64,000 nucleotides of DNA from Mycogone perniciosa (taxonomy: Eukaryota; Ascomycota; Sordariomycetes; Hypocreales; Hypocreaceae). Under the pieces are notes generated by a model. That model searched no databases and was not told the DNA's origin. It saw only the letters and a program-made list of their open reading frames with translations. A program made the position numbers and the translations under genes. This document shows positions 11,124 to 23,716 of the stretch, one piece after another. The stretch lies in NCBI GenBank assembly GCA_025331125.1, contig JAOALB010000001.1, forward strand, positions 62,001 to 126,000, read 5' to 3'. Numbering within the stretch: position 1 is the stretch's first letter; each line of letters starts with the position of its first letter.

Positions 11124-13657
11124 ATGGCCAACGAGTTGAGTCCGTTGATCCAGACGGTCCGTGTCGGGCCTCCGAGGAGGAGATACCCTCATGACACCTG
11201 TCGGCGCTTCTCTACTATTGCGTGCGCCAGTCTCCTAATCTACGGCTTCGCTTCACTCGTCTTCCACGCGTATTTTATATGGCCTCTGAAGCACGGTCAC
11301 AGCCATCACGGCCACCATTCTTTGTCTCGCCGCCACGGTAAGCCCTTCAAGCACGAGGACCTTCAGGCTATTTTACTTCACACGCCATCGGCCAAGAAAG
11401 TCGAGGAATGGAGCCGCTACTACACATCCGGAGCTCACCTTGCCGGCAAAAACTACTCACAGGTACTTGGGGCTTTACTGCTCTGGGATCTTGGGCTAAC
11501 ACCACGGTAGGCTGAATGGACTAGGGATAAGTGGGAAGAATGGGGCATCAAGTCTAGCATCGTTACCTATGATGTCTACATCAATTATCCCGTTGACCAC
11601 AGTGTCTCCCTACTGCAGAGGAAATCGGACAGCACCGAGTCCTGGAATGTCGCTTTCAAGGCATCTCTGACAGAAGACGCCCTCGAGGATGATCCCACGA
11701 CCTCTGCTGACAACAGAATCCCAACCTTCCACGGATATTCTGCCAGCGGAAACGTCACTGCCTCTTTTGTCTATGTCAACTATGGAACCTTTAAGGACTT
11801 CGAAGATCTTATTGAGGCCGGCATTGAACTGGAGGGCAAGATTGCCATCACCAGATATGGCGGCATCTTCAGAGGCCTCAAGGTCAAGCGCGCACAGGAA
11901 CTTGGTATGGTTGGTGTATTGATTTACAGTGACCCCGGTGATGATGGAAAAATCACTGAAGAAAACGGATATGCGCCCTACCCAGAAGGGCCTGCGCGGA
12001 ACCCCAGCAGTGTCCAGCGTGGAAGCGTCCAGTTTTTGAGCATCCGCCCTGGTGATCCGTAGGCACACTTATTCTTCTATTCCCATTTATCTTACATGCT
12101 GACTTTGATAGAACAACTCCCGGGTACCCATCTAAGCCTGGTGTTCCCCGAGCTCCCGCTAACGAATCGACTCCTTCAATCCCTTCCATCCCCATCTCCT
12201 ATGCCGATGCTGTTCCTTTACTCAAGGCACTCAACGGACACGGTCCAAAAGCCAGTGAATTTAACAGAAGCTGGAACCGAAACCTTGGTCTTGGCCACAA
12301 AGGCGTCAAGTACAACGTTGGTCCATCCCCGAACAACGTCGTCATCAACCTGGATAACCAACAAGAATACGTCATCACCCCTCAATGGGACACCATTGGC
12401 ATCATTAATGGCACAATTCCCAACGAGGTAGTCATTATTGGTAATCACCGAGATGCTTGGATCGTCGGCGGTGCTGCCGATCCCAACAGTGGTTCTGCAA
12501 TCCTAAACGAAGCTGTTCGCAGCGTTGGTAAGGCTTTAGAAGCGGGATGGAAACCACTCCGTACCATCGTATTTGCCAGTTGGGATGGTGAGGAGTATGG
12601 CCTTATTGGAAGCACAGAGTGGGTTGAGGAGTTTTTGCCATGGATTTCCGATGCCAATGTCGCTTATATTAATGTCGACGTTGGAGCCGAGGGTTCAGCA
12701 TTTAAGGCTTCGGCTGCACCACTCTTGAACCAAGTCCTCCGGGACGCGACCCATCTGGTCCCTTCGCCCAATCAGACTGTGAAGGGCCAGACTGTCGGAG
12801 ACGTGTGGGATGGCCGGATCAGTACTATGGGCAGTGGAAGTGATTTCACTGCCTTCCAGGACTTTGCCGGTGTGCCTTGCATCGACATGGGCTTCCGTTC
12901 TAATGGCAGTGGCCCTGTGTACCACTACCACAGTAACTACGACAGCTTCCACTGGATGAGCACGTTTGCCGATCCGGGCTTTGTATATCACGAAACCATG
13001 TCCAAACTCTTGGGCGTGCTCATCGGAGAACTTGCGGATAGCATCGTCATTCCGTTCCGCGCAACTGAGTATGCCGAGGCACTTGATGGCTATCTCGACC
13101 AAGTAGAGGCAAAGTTGAAGTCTGCCGAGGTGGAGTCAACTAGTCAGACTGAACTTTTTGCTCTGAGAGGCAGTGTGACTTCTAAGGGGGTCATCGGAAG
13201 TGCAAATGATTTCGAAGAGAGCCTCAAGGCGATCCGCCATTCAATTGCCAGGCTCCGTGTCAAGGCCGTCGACCTTGATGAGCGTGCTGCCTGGGCAAAC
13301 CGCCGACTCGACAAGGGGCTTCCTTGGTGGAACATTATTGGTAAGGTGAAGCTATGGTTCATAATTGCCAGAGTGAACAATCAATACAAGTATCTGGAGC
13401 GGAACTTCCTCTTTGAAGGTGGTCTGGATAATCGCAGCTGGTACAAGCACGTGGTATTTGCGCCAGGCTTGTGGACGGGCTATTCCGGAGGTGAGTACAT
13501 GTGGTGTGCAAGGTTTGAATTGAGCGCTGACAAGTTTCATCCAGCTGTTTACCCTGGTCTAATAGAGAGCATCGATGCCAAGGACTACAGCAACGGCCTG
13601 AAGTGGGCCGACATCATCCATTACTGCATAACCAAGGCTATCGAGAGTCTATCATGA
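11124..13657 (+). CDS. Glutamate carboxypeptidase II-like M28 metallopeptidase
   Basis: Four exons (11124-11462, 11511-12058, 12112-13490, 13545-13657) give 792 residues. It has the type II membrane layout of PSMA/GCPII: a short cytoplasmic tail, one transmembrane segment at about residues 30-55 (CASLLIYGFASLVFHAYF), a PA domain at about 195-265 (GVLIYSDPGDDGK), then the M28 peptidase core and a C-terminal transferrin-receptor-like dimerisation domain. The co-catalytic zinc site looks complete: His408 in GNHRDAW, Asp419 in ADPNSG, catalytic Glu456/Glu457 in DGEEYG, an Asp in NVDVGAEG and the final His in YHYHSNYDS. Such enzymes remove C-terminal glutamate or act as vacuolar or cell-surface aminopeptidase-like enzymes; the fungal substrate is not known from sequence. 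Many NxS/T sites fit a luminal ectodomain. Confidence 0.92.
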
Positions 13658-14162
13658 GGACTTTGGTGATCATGTTTGGTGCCAGATTTCGGGATTTGTA
13701 CCACGATAAGAGTGACTTGGAGGGATACACATTTAATGTCAAAGCAAATTTTGGAATAGAAACACCACGATGGGAATCCGTATCGAATTCATGGTCTTAT
13801 TCATCAATCTAAACAATAATGCCAAATGCGCCGATCCAATACTCTGCCAAAAACGAATAATCGGGGTATTCCCAATCCATGACATTTGATCCCTTGGGTA
13901 TAGATAGGTATGTATAACTCTACTCAGCCCTGCTCAGAAGAGCCCAACTTCTCACGCTCATCTCCTTGACCCAATATCCTGGAGGCTCCTGCTGAGAGGT
14001 CTCCCGGTGGTCGTGCTCCGTTGGACTGTGCCCCGTCTGCGGTGTATACAGCACCAAATGCAGGCTCTACAATGGAGCCGGCGAAACAGGCATATGGCAC
14101 GAGCCTCCCATAAGTCAAGGAGTCAGAGGAACCACCGCGGGGTTGTGAACTTCATCATGATT

Positions 14163-14981
14163 CTAAACCTGTTGGTTGTGGTATGGCGCCGGAGTTGAAT
14201 TGAGATGCGCCGCATGGGGGTTATGAATGCTCTGAGGGTCATAGGCCGTCTCTTGCTGGTTGAGTGGTACGCCCTCTTGGGGAACAGCTTCGTATGTCCT
14301 GGGCTGGGACTGCATCATGAACTCGGAGGCTTCTTTATTCAAGGGTTCGCAGTGGCGGCCGGCTTTGCGGTGGCGGGAAATCACAACGGCATCGGTGATC
14401 CAGGCGATGAAGAAGAAGAGGCTATGGGAACGGTGTTAGCCTGTATGGAAGGGCGAAGGGGAGAAGATGGGGAGAAGGGAGCACTTACAACTGGAACGCG
14501 CCTAGGCCGCCGGCAGCAGCAACAATAGAAGCGTAAACGCGGCCGCGATCACCGATGTTATAATGATAGGCATCGCTAATGATGAACAAGGCGGTAGCAT
14601 TGAGAGCCACCCACACGAAGGAGCCGAACCAGAATACCCACAAGACGAGGTCGAAGGCGAGGACGGCCCAGTAATTGAATGCGTGGGGTTTGCAAGAGTG
14701 AGCGCATACGAGCCAGATGGAGATGCCCAGGGTAACGGCGCACTGAAGAGGATAAGCTATCAGTCAAAGAGAACAAAAGAGGTCCTCAGAGCGAGAGAAG
14801 AGGGGGGGCTTACAGTAAACAGCATGAGACCAGCACTGGGCAGCGGAAAGACGGAGACAATGTAGCCACAGAGTCCGATGATGATGATGGAGGCGATGAG
14901 TTGGAGGATACGCAAGACGATCCAGCCTTTGGGATAACGGGGAATGTGTTCCCGACTGCCCTGTCGTTTGGCTGCACCCAT
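14163..14981 (-). CDS. MARVEL-like four-helix membrane protein
   Basis: Three exons (14814-14981, 14489-14742, 14163-14421) join in frame to 226 residues starting MGAAKRQGSREHIPRYP. Four hydrophobic segments are visible: about residues 22-45, 53-72, 80-105 and 125-150. This spacing, the short basic N-terminus and the Gln/Pro-rich hydrophilic tail fit fungal MARVEL-domain proteins, which sit in plasma-membrane or eisosome-like domains; function is inferred only. The stop used here (TAG at 14163) lies inside a possible donor GTTTAG. If that donor is spliced to an acceptor at 14065, a further 47-codon exon (13924-14064) would extend the protein to 271 residues. The first three exons are secure, the end is not. 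Confidence 0.78.
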
Positions 14982-16846
14982 CTTGTCGAGTATTCAGACG
15001 TTGATCTTGTTATTCGGGAGTATGGACCTGGTGTTGAGGAATACACTTGTTTGCCAGCGTGTAAGTCGTTCGGGTGTCAACGAGGACCAGGAAGTTGTTG
15101 AGTGGGCAGACCAGCACCTTTTGAACGTCACATATTCCCCCCATAACACACTAAAAATAAGCCTTTTTTCTTGATTATCTTATCCTTAACCAATTAGCAG
15201 TTACAAGATACGAGCTATTGCCGATGATTCTGCCCTGCGCCTACAACGACGCTGAGCCTCAATAAATCCCCACACCAGAAGGCTGGAAGACCTTGACCGG
15301 TTTAGCCCTCGAATGTACGAGTAGTATTAAAGGAAGACTTAGTTCACGTTTCAACGCTTAGTAAAGACGCTAATCCTGCCATTGGGGCTGATAGTGACAA
15401 AGACATTTCCTAATGAGTGAGATTGTGATGAAATTTTCCGCGAATAGTCAATGGAAATGAGGCGGGCGGTGTAAACGGGAACATGTCAGGTTCTAAAAAA
15501 AGAGCACTATTTTGACTTAAAATTAAAAATGGGGAATGTAATAAAACGGTATTTCTTCATTCCCATTTCATTTGAGTGTCTGAATCTTCAAAGCACGAGT
15601 GATAGACAGCTGCATTATATGCCCCTATACAGCGATAAATGAAGGCTCGCCACAAGTGATGAAGATACACAAGAAAGAAGAGACGAGAAAAAACACTCTG
15701 TAATAAGGATTTCCACAGAAAACAAGTGCCAAGGCCCACATGAAGAAGTTGAAACATCTTTATGTCCGAAGATTGGGCTTCCTTCGAATCCTACTCGTAT
15801 TTCGCCGATGCCCCATGTCTAAAGCGCCCTGAATCCAACCCCCCGCATACATCTCGCTATCTCTCTTTATGGAGTACATGGCATGTGCTTGGCGTTTATT
15901 TTTATAGCAACCGTTTTACCGTACTAGGCAACGGCTGTACACGAGTCAGTACTATTGATTACTATTTCCGTTTGTCGCCCTGTGGAATACTGAGTGTATA
16001 CTTCGTACTAGTACCTGAATAACCTTAAGTTGCGATGGACTGCATACTCGTAGTATGCTTATTTCTAGAAACCTGACCAGTGATGCTAGACTAGTATTTA
16101 CTGAATGTGTCATGCGCGGCAGAGTTGGATTGTCAAGTTATCAATCATATAGTCAAACTCCCGCGAATATTGCCGAAATTCTGTTGTTGTTTTTTCGTGT
16201 CTCACGATTAAGCACTATTATTAGCTATTCTTCGGTTTCTGTTCCCTTGTGGCTAACTAGCAAAGTCCTATTTCGGCGAGACTGCGGGATAGACTGAACT
16301 TGGCCGAGTCTTTCTCCTGTCCGCCAAGCACCCTATCAATCGTCCTCCCTTCGAAAAACGAAGCCCAGATTGCAAATTGATATGCGATACATATGCCGAA
16401 ACCAAAGAGGACTTTTTTCATGAAGGGAATCATGTTCTGATCATGTGCCAGCACCTCAGCGCCTCCTTATCACATGAGTGCTGCGAATGAGTCTTTTATC
16501 CTGACAAGGAATGAGATCTATCCAATTAAAGCAGGCCAAATATCCCATCTTCCACGAATTTCAGATTAAAATATTTGACAAGTTCTTGAAACGACTAGCG
16601 TCAGATCATCTCAACTGACAGGTGGCGATGGATAGATACACAATTACTGGTATTGTAATGGAGAGTAAGCGTCATCCCAACATCCTTCATTCTTTATACT
16701 TGTCTACCACGCGACTCATGATAATACCTGGTCTATTAGGTAGCTTGACTCTAACAACCATCTAGGTGGGTCTTTCAAGTCTATCCTTCAAATAGTATGC
16801 AGTTGCCTCTCAGAGGCGCTCTATCCACTGCCCCCGCAATCTATGC
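14982..16846. other. Gene-poor spacer upstream of the MARVEL gene
   Basis: About 1.9 kb without a supportable gene. It is relatively AT-rich around 15480-15560 and 16180-16600. One TACTTCGTACTAGTAC motif lies near 15999-16014. A 65-codon minus frame at 16257-16454 has one hydrophobic stretch but no other support. Confidence 0.5.
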
Positions 16847-18022
16847 TTAAAACTTGTACACCTGCTCAGCAGTGTAGCCAAGCTCCTTGAGCGCACCGGA
16901 CAGCTCACCCTGGTCCTTAGGACTGACCTTGGCACCCGAGATAGCCTTCATCAAGCCGGGGGGACCGCACACGAAGACCTTGATGTTCTCGCTCTTGGCC
17001 TCGGGCAGAACTTGCTTCAACAGGTCCTTGTTGATGAAGCCGCTTCCACCAGTCCACTCCTTAGAGGGCTTGTCCAGGACGTAGAAGGCGCGGAATCGCT
17101 GAGGGTAGGTGTTCTCAAGCTCGTCGAACTTCTTCTTCAGAAGGATGTCCTCCTCGGTGACGTTTCCGAAAACGAGAGTCACCTTGGTCTTGTCGTTGGG
17201 GTTGTTGAAGATGGCGCGGACGAACTGGTACATGGGGGTGATACCAGTGCCGCCAGCGATGAGCGCAACGTGGCTGTGCTTGTTCTCTGACCAGGAGTAC
17301 TTGGGAAGAGGCCCCTTGAAGTCAAGGGATTCGCCAACCTTCAGGTTGTGGATATGAGTGCTCATGGGTCCATCAGGATACTTCTTGACCAAGAGGTCGA
17401 GAAAGCCCCTGTCGTCTAGAAAAGGACACCAAATTAGAATCTAGTAGCGGGTGCTATTGCATACGAAGTGACATACCCTCATCATTGATGGGAGTATATG
17501 GCCGAATAATGGCTTTCTCATCATTAGGGCCCTTGAACTTGGTCAAGATGGCGCTCGCAACGTTCAGACCAGAGACCTGGTCGCTCTCGGGAAGCTGGAA
17601 TCGAAGGCGCTTGGTGTTGTGGTTCACATCCTCGACCTCAGAAACCTTCAACGACAGAAAGCCGTTGCTGAGACCAGTGAAGGTTGGCTTGGGCGGCTCC
17701 TTGGCAGCCTCTGCGGCCTCTTTTTCGGCCTTCTTCTTGTTGACCAGGTAGTAGCTCACACCGAAGATAACACCCGCGCTGGCGGCGTAGATGATGGGGT
17801 TGGTGCTGCTCTTAGAGCCGGATTCAGTGGCATAGCGGCGGGCTTGCTGAGAGTCGGATTAGCAATGTGCATTGGCAATTGCGTGCGAATGTGTGTGCGA
17901 TAACAGGTTTTCTCCGATGCGATAGCAATTGATGGCGGGGCATAGGAAGGAATGTTTTGGCAGCCAACTCAACATACCATTCTCAGCGGCTGTGCCGCGC
18001 GGAAAGCTGATCTGGCGAGCAT
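16847..18022 (-). CDS. mcr1: NADH-cytochrome b5 reductase, mitochondrial (Mcr1)
   Basis: Three exons (17978-18022, 17477-17846, 16847-17415) give 327 residues, close to the family length of about 320. The first 15 residues, MLARSAFRAAQPLRM, plus the start of exon 2 form an arginine-rich mitochondrial presequence, followed by a membrane anchor (NPIIYAASAGVIFGVSYYLV). The FAD-binding motif is RPYTP, the NADH-binding motif is GGTGITPMYQ, and the CGPPGLM loop and C-terminal aromatic (VYKF) are present. Mcr1 transfers electrons from NADH to cytochrome b5 and related acceptors in the intermembrane space and outer membrane, supporting ergosterol synthesis and antioxidant recycling. Nothing is missing. 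Confidence 0.95.
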
Positions 18023-18978
18023 TGTAGATAGTTTGGGCGAAATGCAAAAGTGCGTGTGAGAATTGGGTTGAAGGGAGGTTTGTTGATCCAGAGAGATGTT
18101 GCATCAACGTCTGGCAGATCGGCTCAGAGGTGTCTGGGAGCTCTCAAAGAGACGCTAGGATGACGGCATCAGCCACGTGATTGACCAGATAGTAATACTC
18201 CGTAGATACCTCTGCAGAATTGGTTTTCAGGGCGTTTCAACTTGTAATAGTGTCCGGACTCTGGAGCATGAAAAAATCCGTATATGCGACATCTAAACAA
18301 CTTCGAGATAATACATGCCTAGAATATTATAGACAGCTTCGGAATGGAAGAGGAGGTTTCACGTAATAGTAGCATTATGTTATGCACTATGCGGATTTTC
18401 ATGCCCATACCCCAACAGGGTAGTACTTTGACTTCGTACTTCGTAGATACTCTGTAATAGTTCACGGCCTGATGCATATTACTAGCAGTACTTCGTACAC
18501 ATAGCCATTAATATCTTTGTCCTTTGTGCCAGAGCCAGCAACACCCCTCATTCAGAATCATACAAATCGTTGTCCAATCGTCGCATTGTCCCCATGAATC
18601 CCTCATTTTTATCTTTGCCCAACACGTATTCGGTCCGAGGGAATCCCGGATTCTCCTTCCAAATAGGAGGGCCTGTACATGCTTGGATGCCACGCATCTC
18701 AAATTTGACTGTCCCAGTCTTACATACATCTTGCCCTCTTATGTTTTATAACACCCGTCATCGTCAGAGAGCCACTTTGGCTTGGACGCTGAGGCCCCCT
18801 TATATTCTGTCGTCTGAATCGACACCCCGGAATACGTAATGGCCCTCCGTCATGTTCAATCATAGCCCTTGGGAGCTTATGGCTCGGGTCAGAAAGATGG
18901 AGTGGGCGTGCTCAGTCCTTTCGCTTTTGGCGGAGTAGCTTAGGCAATATGCTGCAAGTATTATACGACAATGGCATT
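18023..18978. other. Spacer between mcr1 and nbp2
   Basis: No gene recognised. It includes the mcr1 promoter and the nbp2 3' end. TACTCCGTA (about 18196), TACTTCGTA (about 18438-18446) and TACTTCGTACA (about 18489) motifs occur. Confidence 0.5.
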
Positions 18979-20541
18979 TCACCGATCTGTGCTTGCGGCG
19001 GTGGTAGTCTGCTGCTCCTCGGTGGACTTCGAAATAGACTCTCCTTGCGCCGTGCTGATGCCCGTGTGGCCCTTGACGCCAACATCTTGGCTTTCTCTCC
19101 TTATCGCACCGGATTCCTGAAGTTGGGAAAAGGTCGGTGTGCTAATTTGACTCCCTCCTCTCTGTCCATGGTAATGAACAACTTGGGGTGGGGCCTGCCC
19201 GGCTTGAATACCAAGCTGTTCTGTAGGATAGGGATTAAGGTCCTTGCTCGATGTTGAGAACACGGACACTACTGGCTGGTGATATCCGTTAGTCGAAGCG
19301 CTGTGTGTGGGAGTATGGCCATATTGACCGCTAGGCTCTGGCTGAGTAGGCGTGTCCACATCATTCAGGGACCCTGCCCCCTCTCCAAAATGGCCAGTCA
19401 AGCTATTCATTCCTCCCTCGATGTCCCGCAGTAATCGGACGTATTCTTCAGGTACCAAGCCACTCTCTTGCGTCTTCGGGTCTTCGGCGACCAGCCAGCC
19501 CTGACCATGGCGGTACGACACCCAAATGATTTGGCCTTCTACAAGTGGCAGTTCGTTCTCATTCTCTCGTTCAAAATCGAATAGAGCAACGGCCTTGCCA
19601 TGGAATTCTTCATCTGGCGATGTAATGGTGAATTGATAATCTCTTGAATAGCGAGATTGATCACCCTCTTGGTACCCTGGGGAGGACGGGCAACTCGAGT
19701 TTTCGGATCCTGACCGGTATCCCTCGACATCGTTCGGCTGTTGTTGCTGCTGTGAGTACTGATATGCATGGCTATGACGGGCTTGGTCTGGCGGATAGGT
19801 GACCAACTCTCCACCAGGTCCATTCGCCTCCCCTCCATGATTTACATAATACCGTTCGCTCCCATCCCCGCTGGTTCCCACATAGTAACCTCTCTCATCG
19901 TGGAAGTTGGAAGGGCTAATGATGCTTGATCGGTTCTTATCGGCCTCACGTCCAGTTCGTCCTCTGCCAGCATTCGGGGCCGAGGAAACAGATTTATGCT
20001 TTCGGTGCCGAGTCGAAACCACAGGGCTCTGCAAGTCTTCGTCTTCGCTATATGGAGGGCCGTCCCCAAACTGGATGGGTGGCAGATCGTGCCCCCGGGT
20101 GGATCCATCCGCTGCCCATGAATCCCACGGCATCTTTTGGTCCCATGAGACAGGTGGATCGGACAGTCTCCGCTGCTCACTCGCTGGCGTAGTCAGTCCA
20201 GATGGTGGACGAGAAGACTCAGGCGGTGGGCCATAGTGCAGCGGATGCGCGACAGGATATGCGAAGTCGCGCACCTGCGTATATGGCAGACTCGAGGGAA
20301 ACATTGGGAATACGTGCGACTGAGGTCGTGACCGAGAGGGGATGGACCCCACAGAGTATTGTGAGAGCCTATTCTTAGATGCATGCGACAGCGGGCGGGA
20401 CAATGCGTTTTGGCGGGATGGCGTGGCAGTTGACAGCGGCGAGAAGGCAGGCTGATTCGAGTTCTGCGGGGACGAGGCTGAATCCGCCTGGGAAGAAGTC
20501 GCTGGAGGTGAAGTTGTCGACATCGTTGCGGTCGTGGTCAT
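18979..20541 (-). CDS. nbp2: Nbp2-like SH3 adaptor protein
   Basis: Single exon of 520 residues from the ATG at 20541 (MTTTATMSTTSPP); a second ATG lies six codons in. One SH3 domain sits at about residues 311-372: AVALFDFERENENEL, GQIIWVSYRHGQGWLVAED, SGLVPEEYVRLL. The YRHGQGWLVAE and GLVPEEYV stretches are hallmarks of the Nbp2/Skb5 SH3 type. In yeasts Nbp2 bridges the phosphatase Ptc1 to MAP-kinase pathways (HOG and cell-wall integrity), so a role as a signalling adaptor is likely. The flanks are long, Ser/Pro/Gln-rich and disordered, with a short polyglutamine run before the domain. The protein is more than twice the size of yeast Nbp2, mainly from the N-terminal extension. Confidence 0.85.
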   Translation of the reverse strand: MTTTATMSTTSPPATSSQADSASSPQNSNQPAFSPLSTATPSRQNALSRPLSHASKNRLSQYSVGSIPSRSRPQSHVFPMFPSSLPYTQVRDFAYPVAHPLHYGPPPESSRPPSGLTTPASEQRRLSDPPVSWDQKMPWDSWAADGSTRGHDLPPIQFGDGPPYSEDEDLQSPVVSTRHRKHKSVSSAPNAGRGRTGREADKNRSSIISPSNFHDERGYYVGTSGDGSERYYVNHGGEANGPGGELVTYPPDQARHSHAYQYSQQQQQPNDVEGYRSGSENSSCPSSPGYQEGDQSRYSRDYQFTITSPDEEFHGKAVALFDFERENENELPLVEGQIIWVSYRHGQGWLVAEDPKTQESGLVPEEYVRLLRDIEGGMNSLTGHFGEGAGSLNDVDTPTQPEPSGQYGHTPTHSASTNGYHQPVVSVFSTSSKDLNPYPTEQLGIQAGQAPPQVVHYHGQRGGSQISTPTFSQLQESGAIRRESQDVGVKGHTGISTAQGESISKSTEEQQTTTAASTDR

Positions 20542-23500
20542 TCCCACTGGAAGAAGATGACGGCAATTGAGGCCAGTGTCGATTGACGCCTATGACAGAG
20601 CGGTTGCCGCCTAGCAACGCCTCAGCCTGGAGCACGCCGCCCTGGTGAACACTGAGCTGACAGGCAAGCACAGGCCCTATCAGGTCGTTTCGTTCTTGAG
20701 TCCGATGGTAGCGTTGAGGCGACGTCGATGCGATGTCTGATGTCTTTGGTTGGCAAGCGAGCTTCGATGGCAGCGACACAGCAAGTGGCGCTTGGAGGGA
20801 CCGGCTTGGTGGAGAGAGTGGGATGCTCCAGAAACCCTAATGTGAGACGTCCGAATCGCCCGTGTATTATTGGAGCGAGGTTGTGGTAACTGGGAGGGCG
20901 AAAGGAATATGCAAAGGATGGCGGCGCGGCGTTCCGAAGGAGCGTGTGTTTATGAGGCAATGCCGCTTCCGTCCCTGCGGCCACGGGCAAATTCTCGAAT
21001 AAAAGGGAATGGTCTTGGAGAGAGGGTTTGTCCAAGTCGAGAGGAAGAAAGATGCGGAGGTGGTGAGGCTGCCCTTACTGGCTGGCTGGCTGGGTTACGA
21101 ACCTTAGTACGGAGTACCGAGCCGTTTATTAGTGCTAGGTAGTTACTCCGTGTGCATGTACGAAGCATGTATGGAGTACTCCGTACGGAGTATGGACTGG
21201 ACTATCCGCTGCTGCACTGCAGCAATTCGAGGGTCTGTCCGCCGGGCTGCTTTGCCGTTCTAAGGTTGTGCTAGAGCAAGCGCGTCGCGTCTTGATTCTA
21301 CTGGTTGAGTTGTCGAGCTCCAAAGACAGCCGACGAGTCAGCACCTGAAGCCAATGTCTGGCCCCCTTGTTTGCACGCTTCAGGTCGCTCGTATGACTCG
21401 GGGTATATGGAGTTGATAGGGCACAAAGGGAGAGATGGGACCAGCAACGGCGGCAACGCAAATTGCCGTGGGTGGGTATTATTTCTATGCCTCCGCGGCT
21501 CTTGCAAAGCAGTAAAATAAAATATTAATAACAATAGTCTGGTCCAAAGACACGAAAGGACTGTAAGAGAGGGGCTGATGCGAATTCAGCTCAACTCAAG
21601 TATGAGTTTACTTGTCAAGGGCGGCGATCCGTACTTCCAAGAAGTTAGCAGTACTAGTACTCCGTACTCCGTACTAGCCGGGCATCTCATGTATAATAAG
21701 CTCCATTCTCGCGTGGATAGAGCAAAGCGGTCTGATCCGTCACACTGCATCGAAACTACAAGACTGCGCCAACCTGTTCGCATACTATGCCGAAAGGTGA
21801 CTTCGTGCATATGTACTTCGTCGTAGCAGTACTACTGTTTCTCGAGTACGAGTACTTCCAGACCCAGTTGACATGGAAATTCATGGATTCCAAAAAAAAG
21901 AGATCACATCAACGTTGGATCAAGTGTTTGAAGTCTCATCATATACTTCGTAGGTCGGTGAAATCCTGCCACTTCGTGTATTCTTGGCTTGTTATTCAAC
22001 CCCCACACGCCGGTTATGAACCCCCAACTACGATTAGTCTTGGGGCTCAATCCTCCATAATTTCAATAGCTTCAAGTTCTGTTTTGTTGGTACTGGAGCA
22101 GGCTTGAGGAACCATCCAATACCGCTAGACTGATCTATTCGGATGTTATGATATCATCTACGAAGTACGAACGTTAGTCGCAACATCACCATGAACCTGC
22201 TGAAGCCTCGTGAGTCCGGGATGACGAGATCTTTTGTCCAGTACATAGTAAGCTCGGGGTACGAAGTACACCTACAAAGTGCTACTACTAGAAGTATGGT
22301 CGAGGTTAATGACGCACAATTTGAGGTGGCTCGAAATAGCATTCGCACAAGCCCTGTCGTCCCGTCCCGTCCATGTGGCTTCTCATCGTCGTTCAGAGAG
22401 CGATCTCGATCTAAAGCAATCACACGCGTCATGTGCATTGATACAATCATCAATTTGTCATACTCGTACGATTCCATCACAAATGAGAGCAAGACAAATC
22501 GGCGTGTCCATGAAAGGCCCCAGTGTGTTAGGAGGGTGCATGTTATCTCGCGCGGGGTTCCATGAAAATGATGCGTTTGACAATATGCTAGTTCAAAACA
22601 ACACGATACTACTCTCACAGTACGGAATACTTCATACTGAACCCAAGGATTGCGTGTTACGAAATAGTATTATATTAATCGTCTTCGATTTATCATGAAT
22701 CTCGTGGTTAACAAGTACAAATTCACTCCCTGGGCCATGATTGACTCTGTACCTAATCTGGGTAGTACTCCGTACTTCGTAGAGTAAGAAAAATAAGACG
22801 GAATCCTGTAGTTTATTTTTATACACACGCATGCATCGAACAGGGTCTGTCAAGCCGACCGTTGATAGGCTGGCCAGATGTCGTTTGTTTCAGGCTATGC
22901 AGGCGCCTGCAACCAACAAAAAGGCCTCCGTGGGGCTAACTTTAAGGTAGTATACGGAGTAGATTGCGCCGAAACCAACCATCTTCGAGCTTCGCAAGGA
23001 CAAACTAATACCTGGCAGAAGTACGGAGTACTCGTAGAGATTTGATTTGTGCGCGAAACCGACATCTAGAACCCGTGGAGATATACGAGGAAATTTGAAC
23101 AGATATTATATGCTCCGTAATATGAGAGAGTTGGTCGAAGAATATTGCTTGAATTTGCACAAATGGGTACCATGCCCTATCTTGCACGTCATTTTATTCA
23201 CAAGCCCGGCTTGGCCTGCTATTGGTGGGTGAAAACTGATGAGGCTCCGGAATGCTGTGGCTCAAATCGGACCAAACCCGATATTTAGCCGGGCCAAACA
23301 CCAACCTCCACCTCCGAGTTTTCTCCTCCAGCTTCCAAGATTCACAACTTTGTCAACCTCCCTCACCAAGGGATGTTGCGCCCATCAAAACCACCAGCAC
23401 CTGCAACTCAATGATATCCCTTGAATGGGCGTTAATGAATATTGGCGAATGACAGGTAGGATGCTACTTCCTTTCCAATCACCCTTTCTATGATGATCAC

Positions 23501-23716
23501 AATTATTGGAGCTGTCTGAACTTGACTGTTGAAAAATTACATTATACGCTTTTTTATCTGAAAGAATCTTCCTTTTCACCCTCAATCCTGTCAATGGAGA
23601 CTTGCGCTGGTATACTGACGCATGTAACATCTAGGATAGTCTGCCGCCTCTGAAGAATGCGACAGCCCCTCTCGTCCAGCCTTCACATAGTATCCTCTCC
23701 TGGATAACCGGCAAAG
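20542..23716. other. Divergent spacer nbp2 / ssu72
   Basis: About 3.2 kb with no supportable gene. It is one of the densest places for the TACGGAGTA motif family: about 21105-21115, a perfect 16-bp palindrome at 21177-21192, a cluster at about 21651-21674, and copies near 22163, 22259, 22765, 22953 and 23021. The first 500 bases next to nbp2 are likely its leader. A 137-codon minus frame at 20622-21035 lacks recognisable content and may be part of that leader. Confidence 0.5.

Noticed and set aside
16257..16454. 65-codon minus frame with one hydrophobic segment
   Set aside because: Too short, no homologous motif, no promoter or splice context.
20622..21035. Upstream exon of nbp2
   Set aside because: No splice site pair joins it to the SH3 gene in frame with a recognisable sequence; treated as leader.
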